From Pseudomonas aestuarii (lineage in GTDB: Bacteria > Pseudomonadota > Gammaproteobacteria > Pseudomonadales > Pseudomonadaceae): a stretch of DNA of 64,000 nt. Each line of letters opens with the position of its first letter. The first letter of the stretch is position 1. Below the pieces are notes generated by a model that ran no database searches, had not been told where the DNA came from, and saw only the letters and a program-made list of their open reading frames with translations. The translations under genes and the position numbers were made by a program. Where the stretch lies: positions 124,001-188,000 of the forward strand of contig NZ_JAQJZJ010000008.1 of NCBI RefSeq assembly GCF_027988105.1. The letters run 5' to 3'. Below, one piece after another: positions 36,875 through 46,591 of this stretch.

Positions 36875-38650
36875 ATGTTTGCCATGCACCGCCTCGCCAA
36901 CCTGGCTCCCCTGAGCCTCGCCCTGCTGCTTGCCGCCTGCGGCGACGGCGAACCCCTGCTACCCGCGGATGCGACACTGCCCGACGGCGCGCGCTATCGC
37001 GGCGAGGTGATCGACGGCTTGCTGCAAGGTCCCGGCCGCCTGGATTACCGCAATGGCGGCTGGTTCGTCGGCACCTTCAAGGATGGCCAGTGGCAAGGCC
37101 CCGGCGAATGGCAAGGCGCGAATGGCGAGCACTACGTCGGCGAGTTCGAGCAAGGCGCCTTTCACGGCCAGGGCACTCTCCACTATCCTGACGGCGGCAG
37201 CTACCAGGGCGGTTTCGCCGCCGGCCGGTTTGCCGGCGAAGGCACGCTCCAGCAGGACGGCCTGGTGTATCGCGGCACATTCAAAAACGACCTGTTCGAT
37301 GGCCTGGGCACCCTCGAACGCGCAGATGGCAGCAGCTTTCACGGCCAGTTCCGCAAAGGCGTGGCGCACGGCCAGGGCGTGCGCCACGACGAGTACGGCA
37401 ACCAGTTCAGCGGCCAGTTCGACCAGGGCCAGCTGCAAGGCCCCGGCAGTTTCAAAAACACTGACGGCGATCTCTATAGCGGCGACTTCCGTGACAACCA
37501 GTTCCATGGCAAAGGTCGCTACCAGAGTGTCGAGGACGAAGTCTGGAGCGGGCAGTTTGTCGAGGGCGCTCTCAACGGCGCGGGCGAGTTCCAGGGCGCG
37601 GACGGCGAGCGCTACCGCGGCGAATTCCGCGACTGGCGTTACCACGGCCAAGGCCGCCTGCAGCTGGCTGATGGCAGCCTTTATGAGGGTCACTTCGAGA
37701 ATGGCGAGTACTCGGGTAACGGCACCCTGACCCTCGCCTCAGGTGACCAGCAGAGCGGCACCTGGCTGCACGGCCAGCGCCTGCGTGACGAACAGGGTCG
37801 CATGCTGCCCGACCCATTGGAGCTCGGCCTGCTGATCCAGGGCCGGCTGCTCGATGAGGCCATCGCCGAGCTGCCCGCCTCCACCCCCGCCATCGAACTG
37901 TACGCCCTGACCCTGGCCGGTGACGGCGAGCAGAGCGTGTTCCTGCGCGAAGCCGATTACGTCGCCAAGCTGCTTGGCGAGCGTTTCGCCGCCTATGGCC
38001 GTATCACCTTGACCAACCACCGCGATCACTTCGCCGACCGCCCACTGGCTACCCGTGAAAGCCTGACCCGGGCGGTGCAGGCCCTGGCCGAACGCAGCGG
38101 GCCGGAAGACCTGATCTTCATCTACCTGACCAGTCACGGTTCGCGCCGGCATGAGCTGAGCCTCGATCAACCGCGCCTGCAGCTCAGCGACCTGCCGGCC
38201 AGCGAACTGGCCGCGCTGCTGCAGCCGCTGCACGCGCGACACAAGGTGGTGGTGATCTCGGCCTGCTACTCCGGCGGCTTCATCCCCCCGCTGCAAGACG
38301 ACCAGACCCTGGTGATGACCGCCGCCCGCGCCGACCGGGTGTCCTTCGGCTGTTCCGAGGACAACGACTTCACCTATTTTGGCCGAGCGCTGTTCGCCGA
38401 AGCCCTCAACGAGACCGATGACCTGCAGCGCGCCTTCGAGCTGGCCAAGGCAAAAGTTGCCGAGCGCGAACAAGCCGAAGGCTTCGAGGCCTCCGAGCCG
38501 CAAATCTGGCCAGCCAAGGCGGTCCTGCGACACTGGCGCGCCCTGCGCGAGCAACAGGCGCGCCAGGCGTTGCGCGCAGCACCCGGCGACGACAGCGCCG
38601 CTCGCCCTGCCCCGCCTATCGAACAAAGTAACCAGCGCAGCACGCAGTAG
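36875..38650 (+). CDS. MORN-repeat lipoprotein with caspase-like (C13/C14-type) protease domain
   Basis: The 591-residue protein has a lipobox LLAAC (Cys22), so it is probably a lipoprotein. About eleven MORN repeats of 22-23 residues follow (about residues 41-297, pattern Y-x-G-x-F ... G-x-G). After a linker comes a caspase/legumain-type fold (about 345-535) with the catalytic His421 in TSHGS and Cys464 in SACYSGG, both intact. A charged helical tail ends it. MORN repeats usually bind membranes or partners; the target of the protease is unknown. A second start at 36884 (MHRLAN) is equally plausible. Confidence 0.88.
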   Translation: MFAMHRLANLAPLSLALLLAACGDGEPLLPADATLPDGARYRGEVIDGLLQGPGRLDYRNGGWFVGTFKDGQWQGPGEWQGANGEHYVGEFEQGAFHGQGTLHYPDGGSYQGGFAAGRFAGEGTLQQDGLVYRGTFKNDLFDGLGTLERADGSSFHGQFRKGVAHGQGVRHDEYGNQFSGQFDQGQLQGPGSFKNTDGDLYSGDFRDNQFHGKGRYQSVEDEVWSGQFVEGALNGAGEFQGADGERYRGEFRDWRYHGQGRLQLADGSLYEGHFENGEYSGNGTLTLASGDQQSGTWLHGQRLRDEQGRMLPDPLELGLLIQGRLLDEAIAELPASTPAIELYALTLAGDGEQSVFLREADYVAKLLGERFAAYGRITLTNHRDHFADRPLATRESLTRAVQALAERSGPEDLIFIYLTSHGSRRHELSLDQPRLQLSDLPASELAALLQPLHARHKVVVISACYSGGFIPPLQDDQTLVMTAARADRVSFGCSEDNDFTYFGRALFAEALNETDDLQRAFELAKAKVAEREQAEGFEASEPQIWPAKAVLRHWRALREQQARQALRAAPGDDSAARPAPPIEQSNQRSTQ

Positions 38651-38700
38651 TTTTTCAACGGCCTGTTAAGCTGATTGATATCAGCGGAGACCCCACGATT

Positions 38701-39342
38701 ATGTATTTGACGCCCCAGCACATCCTCCTCGCGGGTGCCACCGGCCTGACCGGTGAACACCTGCTTGATCGCCTGCTCAACGAACCTACGGTCGCGCGCG
38801 TGCTGGCGCCGAGCCGCCGGCCATTGGCCGAACACCCGCACCTGGAAAACCCGGTGGGTGAACTGCTCGACCTCTTGCCCCAGCTCAACGGCCCCATCGA
38901 CACGGCCTTCTGCTGCCTGGGCACCACGATCAAACAAGCCGGTTCGCAGGAGGCCTTTCGCGCCGTCGACCATCACTTGGTCGTGACCTTCGCCCAGCGT
39001 GCCCGCGAGCTCGGTGCCCGTCACCTGCTGGTGGTCAGCGCCCTCGGTGCCGAGGCCAAGTCAACGGTATTCTATAACCGGGTCAAGGGCGAGATGGAGC
39101 AAGCGCTGCAAGCCCAGGACTGGCCGCAGCTGACCCTGGTACGGCCATCCCTGCTGCTCGGCCCGCGCAACGAATTCCGCCTCGGCGAACGCCTGGCCGC
39201 GCCGCTGGCGCGCTGGCTACCCGGCAAATACCACGGCATCGAAGCCACCGTGCTGGCCCGCGCCCTCTGGCGCCTGGCCCTGGAGGAAGGCCGCGGCCTG
39301 CGCGTCATCGAGTCCGACCGGCTGCGCCGCCTCGGCCGCTGA
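38701..39342 (+). CDS. NAD(P)-binding Rossmann-fold oxidoreductase
   Basis: The 213-residue protein is an atypical short-chain dehydrogenase with an N-terminal GATGLTGEHLLDRL nucleotide loop (about residues 12-25). The middle VVSALGAEAKSTVFYNRVKGEMEQAL (about 105-130) resembles the Htatip2/YwnB-like group, including a YNRVK arrangement for the catalytic Tyr-Lys. No substrate can be assigned. It follows the MORN protease gene by 50 bases on the same strand and may be co-transcribed. Confidence 0.85.
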   Translation: MYLTPQHILLAGATGLTGEHLLDRLLNEPTVARVLAPSRRPLAEHPHLENPVGELLDLLPQLNGPIDTAFCCLGTTIKQAGSQEAFRAVDHHLVVTFAQRARELGARHLLVVSALGAEAKSTVFYNRVKGEMEQALQAQDWPQLTLVRPSLLLGPRNEFRLGERLAAPLARWLPGKYHGIEATVLARALWRLALEEGRGLRVIESDRLRRLGR

Positions 39343-39369
39343 TCCCCTTACCCCCTAGCGAGTCAGCCC

Positions 39370-39723
39370 ATGAGCACAACCCACAGCAGCCTGATCGAAG
39401 CCCTCGAAGCCGCCGACATGCTTGAAATCGACGACCTCTACGCCTGGCACTTCAACCTGGACAAGGAGCTGCTGGCCCAGGTCAGCGCCGGCTCGGCCAG
39501 TGCCGACAGCAAGAACCAGCCCCTGCTGAGCATCGACTGCGTCGACGGCAGCGCTCGCCGCCATTGGCAGTTCTCCCTTGCCGCAGTAAGCGCGGCGCGC
39601 TTCGATGCCGAGACGGACAGCTGGCACCTGACCGATGGCGACGCAGAGCACCGGATCAAATGCTACGCGGCGATCAGCGGCGACAATCTCGACAGCGACG
39701 ACGCCGAAGCCAGCAACGACTGA
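39370..39723 (+). CDS. Small conserved hypothetical protein (possibly DUF5629)
   Basis: The 117-residue, acidic, soluble product (LIEALEAADMLEIDDLYAWHF opening) resembles a small Pseudomonas-specific family that I believe is catalogued as DUF5629. No catalytic motif, signal or membrane segment is visible. It lies 27 bases after the oxidoreductase gene and has normal codon use. Gene reality is well supported by the clean frame; the function is unknown. Confidence 0.7.
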   Translation: MSTTHSSLIEALEAADMLEIDDLYAWHFNLDKELLAQVSAGSASADSKNQPLLSIDCVDGSARRHWQFSLAAVSAARFDAETDSWHLTDGDAEHRIKCYAAISGDNLDSDDAEASND

Positions 39724-39740
39724 TCCCCGCGGAGCGTGCC

Positions 39741-40352
39741 ATGCGACTCGATGATCGCTACATCCTGCCGCAGCTGATCGTCTTCGCCTGCGGCCTGGGT
39801 GAAGTGATGAAGGTCCGCGCGCAAATCGTCCCGCTGGCCGAGTGACGGGTGCTGGAGATCGGCATCGGTAGCGGACGGAACTTGGCGTTCTACGATGCTG
39901 AAAAAGTCAGCGCGATCGTCGGCGTCGACCCTGCTGCCGACATGCAGCACCTGGCCCTTACTTGCATCGCGCGGATCGCCATCCCGGTCGAGATGATCGC
40001 CCTCGAACCGGGCCAGATTCAGGCCGCCGAGGCCAGCTTTGACAGCATCGTCTGTATCTTTACCCTGCGCACCATCCCGGACGCCGTGGCCGCGCGGCAA
40101 GAGCCGCGGCGGGTACTGAAACCCGGCGGCCGCCTGGTGTTCGGCGAACTCGGCCTGGCCCCGGATACCCCCGTGGAGCGCCGGAAGAATCGCCTGTCGC
40201 CCTACAGGAAACCCCTGGCCGAGGCCTGTCACCTCAATCGCGACATTCCTGCGCTGTTCAAGGCTGGCGCCTTCACCATCGCCCAGATGCAGCCGGGCTA
40301 GCTGAAAGGGCCCCAGCCCATGACTTTCGTCGATCGTGGCTGGGCGCAGTGA
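39741..40352 (+). pseudogene. Class I SAM methyltransferase, broken by two in-frame stops
   Basis: One frame runs from the ATG at 39741 (MRLDDRYILPQLIVFACGLG) to 40352 and reads as a Pseudomonas SAM-dependent methyltransferase. Two stops interrupt it: TGA at 39843-39845, between PLAE and RVLEIGIGSG (the SAM-binding motif I), and TAG at 40299-40301, between MQPG and LKGPQPMTF. Family members continue through both places, so CGA-to-TGA and TAC-to-TAG changes are the simplest explanation. Motif I, the VDP acidic loop and the VLKPGGRL post-I motif remain readable. An internal GTG at 39849 could start a fragment but would lack the N-terminal helix. Confidence 0.85.
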
Positions 40353-40453
40353 CTCCGCCACACCAGGGCATTAGTACTTTCTCTGCGAGGCAATCACCCC
40401 GTATGCTGTCCATGGTTGCAGGAACATTTCATTGGATCGAAAGCGGTCAGCGC

Positions 40454-43048
40454 ATGAAGCCACCCTCAACACGCCCATCCCGCTACACCTGCCTGGCTGG
40501 CTTGCTGGCATTGTGCATGGTCTGCGCCTCACCGATCTGGGCGCAGCAGCGCCAGGTGCGCGTCGGCGTCTACGCCAATGAGCCGAAGATCCTGATGGGC
40601 CAGGACGGGCAAATCTCCGGGATCCTCGGCGAGTTGCTGAATGAAATCGCCCGTGAGGAAAGCTGGCAACTGATCCCGACCCCCTGCGACTGGCAGACCT
40701 GCCTGGATCTGGCACAGAACGGCACCATCGACCTGCTGCCGGATGTGGCCTTCAGCGAAGCGCGCGCGCGGCTATTGGACTTTCACCAGCAGCCCTCACT
40801 CTATAGCTGGTCGCAGCTGTATAGCCGCGAGGAGGCCAACCTTCAGTCGATCCTCGATCTCAAGGATCGACGTATCGCCGTGCTGGACCGCTCCATTCAA
40901 CAGAATTACCTGCAAATGCTGCTCGACAGCTTTGGCCTGCAGGCCCGGCTGATTCCTGTGCAAAGCCTGGCCGAGGGCTTCGAACTGGTGACCAAGCAGC
41001 AGGCCGAAGCGGTAGTGGCCAACCAGCAATTCGGCGACTTCCATGCGCCGCACTACCAGCTACGCAGCACACCGATCATGTTCCAGCCCGTGCAGCTGTT
41101 CTATGCCACCCGCAAGGGCTCCAACAGCGAGCTGCTGAGCAGCATCGACCGCCATTTGCGTGAGTGGAGAGACTCGCCCTCATCCTATTACTACCAGACC
41201 CTGCAGCGCTGGGGCGGCGAACGCCCCCGCCTGTTGGTACCTACCGCCGCCTGGTGGGGCCTGGCCATCCTGGCCGGCCTGCTGCTGACCGCGCTCGGCG
41301 GCGCCCTGCTGCTGCGCCGCCAGGTCGCCGAGAAGACCCGCCACCTGAAGGCCAGCGAGCAGCGCCTGAACACCATTCTCGACAGCGTCGAAGCCCATAT
41401 CTACATCAAGGATCATGAGCTGCGTTACCAGTACGCCAACCGCAAGGTCTGCGAACTGTTCGGCGTGCCACTGGCGCAGGTGGTGGGGCAGACCGACCAA
41501 GACTTCTTCGACGCCGCCACTGTGGCCAGCCTGCATGAGAACGATCGCCGCGTGCTGCTGCTCGGCGAGCGGGTGGAGACCGAGGAAATCAATCGCAGCC
41601 CGGACGGCGCCCTCGAACAGACCTATCTCTCGGTCAAGCTGCCGTTGCGCCACCCGGACGGCAGTATCTATGCCCTGTGCGGCATCTCCACCGATATCAG
41701 CGAGCACAAGCGGAACCTCGAGCAGATCCATCGCCTGGCCTTCTACGACCTGCTCACCGGCCTGCCCAATCGCCGCCTGCTGCTCGACCGCCTGCAGCAT
41801 GCCCTGGCGCAGCGTGGCCGCAGCCAACTGGACGGCGCCCTGCTGTTCATCGACCTGGACAACTTCAAAGACATCAACGACACCCTCGGCCACGACATGG
41901 GCGACCAACTGCTGCAACAGGTCGCCTTGCGCCTGAGCAGCCATGTCCGCGAGGAGGACACCCTGGCCCGCCTCGGCGGTGACGAGTTCGTCCTCATGCT
42001 CGAAGGGCTGCAGCTGCAGCTCCCCGAGTCGATCACCCAGATCGAAACGGTGGCGAGCAAGCTGATCCAGGTCCTGGGCGAACCCTATGTGCTGCAGGGG
42101 CGCAGCCACACCAGCACCGCCAGCATCGGCATCGCGCTGTTTTCCGAGGCCCAGGGCACGATGGATGAACTGCTCAAGCGCGCCGATCTGGCCATGTACG
42201 AGGCCAAGGCCGCCGGACGCAACACCCTGAGGTTCTTCAACCCCGAGATGCAGGCCGAAGTCAGCGCCCGCACCACCCTGGAAAACGACCTGCGCCAGAG
42301 CCTGAGCGCACGCCAGTTCGTCCTCCACTATCAGCCGCAGGTCAACGCCCAGGGCCAACTGCTCGGCGCCGAAGCCCTGGTGCGCTGGCAGCATCCCAGT
42401 CGCGGCCTGGTAGCCCCCGGCGAGTTCATCCCGCTGGCGGAAAGCACCGGCCTGATCCTGCCCCTGGGCCGCTGGATCCTGCACAGCGCCTGCCAGCAAC
42501 TGGTGACCTGGGCCGCAGATTCCGGGCGCGAGCAATTGACCATGGCGGTGAACGTCAGCGCGCGGCAATTCCACCACCCTGATTTCGTCAACGACGTGCT
42601 CGCCGTGCTCGATGAAACCGGGGCCAACCCGCAACGCCTGGAGCTGGAACTGACCGAGAGCCACCTGGTGCAGGATGTGGAAGCCATGATCGTCAAGATG
42701 GATCAGCTCAAGGCGCGCGGCGTGCGTTTCGCGCTGGACGACTTTGGCACCGGCTATTCATCGCTCAGCTACCTCAAGCGACTGCCGCTGGACCAGCTGA
42801 AGATCGACCGATCCTTCGTCCGCGACCTGCTCAGCGACTCCGACGACGAGGCCATCGTACGCACCATAGTTGCCCTGGGCGCCGGCATGGATCTGCAGGT
42901 GATCGCCGAAGGCGTGGAAACCCTGGCGCAACGCGATGCCTTGCTGCGCCTGGGCTGCCAGCGCTTTCAGGGCTATCTGTTCGGCAAACCGGAACCGGCA
43001 CAGAGGCTCGAGCAGTGGCCCAGGCCGGCCGACGCCAGCAGCGCCTGA
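40454..43048 (+). CDS. Substrate-binding-domain/PAS/GGDEF/EAL cyclic-di-GMP protein
   Basis: The 864-residue inner-membrane protein has a signal segment (to about residue 31), a periplasmic SBP_bac_3 ligand-binding domain (about 34-255), one membrane helix (about 262-288) and a PAS domain (about 303-420). GGDEF follows (508-512, intact, with a REED inhibitory site five residues before it), then EAL (640-642, intact). It should sense a small ligand, perhaps an amino acid, in the periplasm and adjust c-di-GMP by synthesis or hydrolysis. The start MKPPST at 40454 begins the signal sequence. It is convergent with another GGDEF-EAL gene. Confidence 0.92.
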   Translation: MKPPSTRPSRYTCLAGLLALCMVCASPIWAQQRQVRVGVYANEPKILMGQDGQISGILGELLNEIAREESWQLIPTPCDWQTCLDLAQNGTIDLLPDVAFSEARARLLDFHQQPSLYSWSQLYSREEANLQSILDLKDRRIAVLDRSIQQNYLQMLLDSFGLQARLIPVQSLAEGFELVTKQQAEAVVANQQFGDFHAPHYQLRSTPIMFQPVQLFYATRKGSNSELLSSIDRHLREWRDSPSSYYYQTLQRWGGERPRLLVPTAAWWGLAILAGLLLTALGGALLLRRQVAEKTRHLKASEQRLNTILDSVEAHIYIKDHELRYQYANRKVCELFGVPLAQVVGQTDQDFFDAATVASLHENDRRVLLLGERVETEEINRSPDGALEQTYLSVKLPLRHPDGSIYALCGISTDISEHKRNLEQIHRLAFYDLLTGLPNRRLLLDRLQHALAQRGRSQLDGALLFIDLDNFKDINDTLGHDMGDQLLQQVALRLSSHVREEDTLARLGGDEFVLMLEGLQLQLPESITQIETVASKLIQVLGEPYVLQGRSHTSTASIGIALFSEAQGTMDELLKRADLAMYEAKAAGRNTLRFFNPEMQAEVSARTTLENDLRQSLSARQFVLHYQPQVNAQGQLLGAEALVRWQHPSRGLVAPGEFIPLAESTGLILPLGRWILHSACQQLVTWAADSGREQLTMAVNVSARQFHHPDFVNDVLAVLDETGANPQRLELELTESHLVQDVEAMIVKMDQLKARGVRFALDDFGTGYSSLSYLKRLPLDQLKIDRSFVRDLLSDSDDEAIVRTIVALGAGMDLQVIAEGVETLAQRDALLRLGCQRFQGYLFGKPEPAQRLEQWPRPADASSA

Positions 43049-43060
43049 GACTGATAGCGC

Positions 43061-45712
43061 TCAAGCCTCGGACACCGCCTCGTTCTGCCTGAATCGCAAC
43101 AGATCGGAGGCGGCGAAATCCGCCACGGCCATGGGCCGGCCATAAAAGTAGCCCTGGTAATGCAGGCAGCCATTGTTCAGCAGGCTGTCGCGCTGCGTTT
43201 GGGTTTCCACGCCTTCGGCAAGCACCTCCAGCTTGAGGCTGTGCGCCAGGGCGATAATCGCGCGGACGATGGCCAGGCTGCTGGGATTGTCCGGCAACTC
43301 ACGCGTGAACGACTGATCGATCTTCAGCTGATCCAGCGGCAACTGCTGCAGATAGGCCATGGACGAATAACCCGTGCCGAAGTCATCGATGGAGAAACGG
43401 ATGCCCATGTCTCTCAGCGTCTGCATGCGCACGATGGCTTCGTCCATGTCTGTCAGCAGCAATGACTCGGTCAGTTCCAGCTTGAGCAGCTGGGGGTTGG
43501 CCCCGCTGTGCCGCAGGGTCTGTTGCACGGCGTCGACAAAGTCCGTCCGATAGAGCAGACGCGCACTGAGGTTTACCGACAGACTCAAGCCGGCGCTATA
43601 GGGCTGTTGTGCCCACTGCGCGAGCAACGCGCAGGCGGCGCCGAGCACCTGCATATCCAGGGTTTCGATCAACCCACAGCGCTCGGCGATGGTGATGAAG
43701 GCGCCAGGCGCCAGCAATCCGCGCCGCGGATGCTGCCAACGCACCAGTGCCTCGGCACCACTCAGGCAGCCCAGCTGATCCACCTGCGGCTGCAGATAGA
43801 CAATAAATTCGCCGGTCTGCAGCCCCCGGCGCAGGTCCTCCTCCAGCTGCAGGCGAGCGCTGACCGCTTCCTGCATCTGCGCATCGTAAAAACTCAGGGC
43901 GTTCTTGCCCGCGGCCTTGGCCGTGTACATCGACAAGTCGGCGCGCTGCATCAGTTCATCCACAGAATGCTGATCGTCGTTGAACAGCACCACACCCAGG
44001 CTGGCGCTGCTGAACAGGCGATGGCCGCCAGCCAGATAGGGCTGGCGCAGGGCGTCGAGCACCTGGGCGCCGAGGTGCTCGACCTGGGAGGCGGCTTCCT
44101 CGGTACGGGCCTCCAGCCCTTCGAGCATGATGACGAACTCGTCGCCTCCCAAGCGGGCCACGGTATCGCGCTCACGCAGGCTATGGCGCAAGCGCTCGGC
44201 CACCTGACACAGCAGCTCATCACCGACCTGATGGCCATACAGGTCATTTACATTCTTGAAGTTGTCGAGGTCGAGGAACACCAGCGCGGCATGCTGGTTG
44301 TTGCGCCGACTCAATGCCTGCGCCTGCTGCAGACGGTCACGCAGCAGGCGGCGATTGGGCAGGCCGGTCAGGGCATCGTAGAACGCCAGGTGCTTGATCT
44401 TCTGCTCGGCGGATTTGCGCTCGCTGATATCGGTCAACGACGCCACATAGTTGCTGACCCGCCCACGCTCATCGCGCACCGCGCTGATGGCCAACCACTC
44501 GGGAAAGACCTCACCATTCTTGCGCCGGTTCCAGACCTCCCCCTCCCACATACCCGTCTCGGCCAAGGTCTGCCACAGGGCCTGATAGAACTCAGGGCCA
44601 TGCCGCCCGGAGCTGAGCATCTGGGTACTCTGGCCAATGGCTTCGGCGGCGCTGTAGCCGCTGATCTGGCTGAAGGCGCGGTTGACCTTGAGGATCCGCG
44701 TGCTGGCATCGGTGATCAGCATGCCCTGCTGGGACTCGAAGGCAATCGCCGCAACCCGCCGATCCAGCTCGAAATTGACCCTGTCGGTAATATCACGGGC
44801 GATGAACACCACCGCCCGCTTGCCCTGCAGCAGGGTATCCAGGCGCCTGGCGCGCCCCTCGAACACCCGCTGACCAGACGGCGTGCGCATACCGTATTCC
44901 AGAGTTTGCGGGCTGTCGCAGGCCAGTGTGTGTGCAAGAAAGGCCATGAAACGCTCCGCCTGGCCAACCGGCAGCACATCGGCCAGGTGTTTACCGACCA
45001 GGCCCACACCGCCGCCATAGAGCAGCTGCGGATCGGGGGCCATCACCTCCAGGTAGCGGCCCTCCTCGTCCAGCACCAGGGTCAGGTCCGGACTGGCCTC
45101 ATTGATCGCCCGCAGGCGCGCCTCGCTTTCGCGCAGGGCCTGACGATCACGGGCTTGCTGGAAGATGTCCTGCAACAGCAGCCCCAGCAGCAGGGTGGCC
45201 GGCGTCAGCACCAGAAATACCGGTACCGCCACCTGCTGCAATGCCTGGCTGAAAGTCTTCTCCGGCAACAGGCTCAGGCTCAGCACCAGCAGCAGATGCA
45301 CCAGCGCGCCGAAGAGCAACAACTGCCAGACCCCAATGCGCAGCCAATTGCGCTGGCAGGCCGCTCGATAGGCCAGACCCAGCAGCACCGGCATGACGAT
45401 ATTGAACAGCCCCGGAATGACCCCCACCCCGCCCAGCCAGAGCCGATAGCCGCCAGCCATCAGCCCGGCGATGGCCGCCACCAAGGGGCCACCGAACAGG
45501 CCGGCCATGCTCAGCACCACGCTGCGCGCATCGAAGATCAGCCCCTCACGGAGGGTAAGCGGAGCCAACATGCCAATCACGCAGATAGCCCCGAACAGGC
45601 CACCGGCAAGCAGCTGACGCAGCAGTTGCCGCTGGACATGCCGCATATTCAGGGCATGCAGCCAGCACAGCGCGATCAGCACGGCCGCGCTCTCGATAAA
45701 ATTCAGGATCAT
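43061..45712 (-). CDS. 5TM-receptor/PAS/PAS/GGDEF/EAL cyclic-di-GMP protein
   Basis: The 883-residue protein begins with a membrane domain (about 1-180) like the LytS-type 5TM receptor, with the signature LTLREGLIFDARSVVLS. Two PAS domains follow (about 195-435), then GGDEF (522-526, intact, with a RERD inhibitory site) and EAL (654-656, intact). Both activities may therefore be present. The start MILNFI at 45712 is chosen because CGAGTTGTTCA precedes it; the 45796 reading adds 28 residues. It lies 126 bases downstream of the response-regulator gene on the same strand, so signal flow from that two-component system is plausible. Confidence 0.9.
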   Translation of the reverse strand: MILNFIESAAVLIALCWLHALNMRHVQRQLLRQLLAGGLFGAICVIGMLAPLTLREGLIFDARSVVLSMAGLFGGPLVAAIAGLMAGGYRLWLGGVGVIPGLFNIVMPVLLGLAYRAACQRNWLRIGVWQLLLFGALVHLLLVLSLSLLPEKTFSQALQQVAVPVFLVLTPATLLLGLLLQDIFQQARDRQALRESEARLRAINEASPDLTLVLDEEGRYLEVMAPDPQLLYGGGVGLVGKHLADVLPVGQAERFMAFLAHTLACDSPQTLEYGMRTPSGQRVFEGRARRLDTLLQGKRAVVFIARDITDRVNFELDRRVAAIAFESQQGMLITDASTRILKVNRAFSQISGYSAAEAIGQSTQMLSSGRHGPEFYQALWQTLAETGMWEGEVWNRRKNGEVFPEWLAISAVRDERGRVSNYVASLTDISERKSAEQKIKHLAFYDALTGLPNRRLLRDRLQQAQALSRRNNQHAALVFLDLDNFKNVNDLYGHQVGDELLCQVAERLRHSLRERDTVARLGGDEFVIMLEGLEARTEEAASQVEHLGAQVLDALRQPYLAGGHRLFSSASLGVVLFNDDQHSVDELMQRADLSMYTAKAAGKNALSFYDAQMQEAVSARLQLEEDLRRGLQTGEFIVYLQPQVDQLGCLSGAEALVRWQHPRRGLLAPGAFITIAERCGLIETLDMQVLGAACALLAQWAQQPYSAGLSLSVNLSARLLYRTDFVDAVQQTLRHSGANPQLLKLELTESLLLTDMDEAIVRMQTLRDMGIRFSIDDFGTGYSSMAYLQQLPLDQLKIDQSFTRELPDNPSSLAIVRAIIALAHSLKLEVLAEGVETQTQRDSLLNNGCLHYQGYFYGRPMAVADFAASDLLRFRQNEAVSEA

Positions 45713-45838
45713 TGAACAACTCGACAGGTTTACCCACATTGGCAGGCAACAGAGGCCAAGTGCCAGCAACCGCGCATGATAGCAATTTACCAGCAACCCG
45801 CTAAGGCCGTAGGTCGGTCAGAACGGACGGAGCGCCGG

Positions 45839-46486
45839 CTAGCGCGATGAGTCGCGCAGCTGCAGGGCATCCACCAGGCCCGCGGCGATGGCCATGCCAA
45901 CCAGATCGGCGAGGGTCTCGGCCTGCATGCGCTTCATCACCCGCGAGCGGTACAGGTCGACGGTCTTGACGCTGATTGCCAGCTGTTCTGCCACTTCCCG
46001 ATTGGTGCAGCCGCACACCAGCGGCAGCAGCACATCGCGCTCGCGCGGGGTGAGGCCGGCCAGGCGTGCCTGCACCGCCTGCAAGCGCTCATCCACCACC
46101 GGGGTCGCCGACGGCCGACTCAGGGCCTGCTGCACGCTGTCGAGCAGCAACTGTTCGTTGTAGGGTTTCTCGATAAAGTCCACCGCGCCGGCGCGAAAGG
46201 CGCGCACCACAATGGGCACATCGGCATGGCCACTGACGAAGATGATCGGCATGTCGATGCCGCGCTCGCGCAGGGCTTCCTGCACATTCAGCCCACCCAT
46301 GCCGGGCATGCGCACGTCCAGCAGCACGCAACCGCGGGTCTCGGCCGCACAGGCCTCGAGAAAGTCCCGGCCGCTGGTAAAGGGCAAGGCCTTGAGCCCC
46401 ACCGACTCCAGCAGCCAGACAGTGGAGTCGAGCATGCCCTGGTCATCATCGACCACATACACCTGCTGTTGCACTTGCCCGCTCAT
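45839..46486 (-). CDS. FixJ/NarL-type response regulator
   Basis: The 215-residue protein has a receiver domain with the acidic pair VVDDD (11-15), the phosphorylation site Asp57 in LLDVRMPG and the Lys of FIEKPYNE near residue 107. A LuxR-type helix-turn-helix (about 148-205, LTPRERDVL and TNREVAEQLAISVKTV) follows. The start MSGQVQ has GAGGAGCGGAG upstream. The gene is directly downstream of the sensor kinase (105 bases), its likely partner. The target promoters are unknown; the AT-rich divergent region at 48.97-49.02 kb is the best candidate. Confidence 0.93.
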   Translation of the reverse strand: MSGQVQQQVYVVDDDQGMLDSTVWLLESVGLKALPFTSGRDFLEACAAETRGCVLLDVRMPGMGGLNVQEALRERGIDMPIIFVSGHADVPIVVRAFRAGAVDFIEKPYNEQLLLDSVQQALSRPSATPVVDERLQAVQARLAGLTPRERDVLLPLVCGCTNREVAEQLAISVKTVDLYRSRVMKRMQAETLADLVGMAIAAGLVDALQLRDSSR

Positions 46487-46591
46487 CTCCGCTCCTCTTG
46501 CTGTTATGCATTGACACCGAATCGATGGGGGCTTCAGCCGCGACATGCAGAACCTTCTGTCGCGGTTAACGCTCCTCCCACACAAAGCCTC

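Noticed and set aside
37000..37770. Tandem DNA repeat array or minisatellite in the MORN gene
   Set aside because: The periodicity is at the protein level with diverged codons, as expected for old MORN repeats, so it is not a DNA repeat element.
39843..39845. In-frame TGA as a selenocysteine codon
   Set aside because: No selenocysteine insertion hairpin is evident, family members have an ordinary residue here, and a second in-frame stop (TAG) occurs later.
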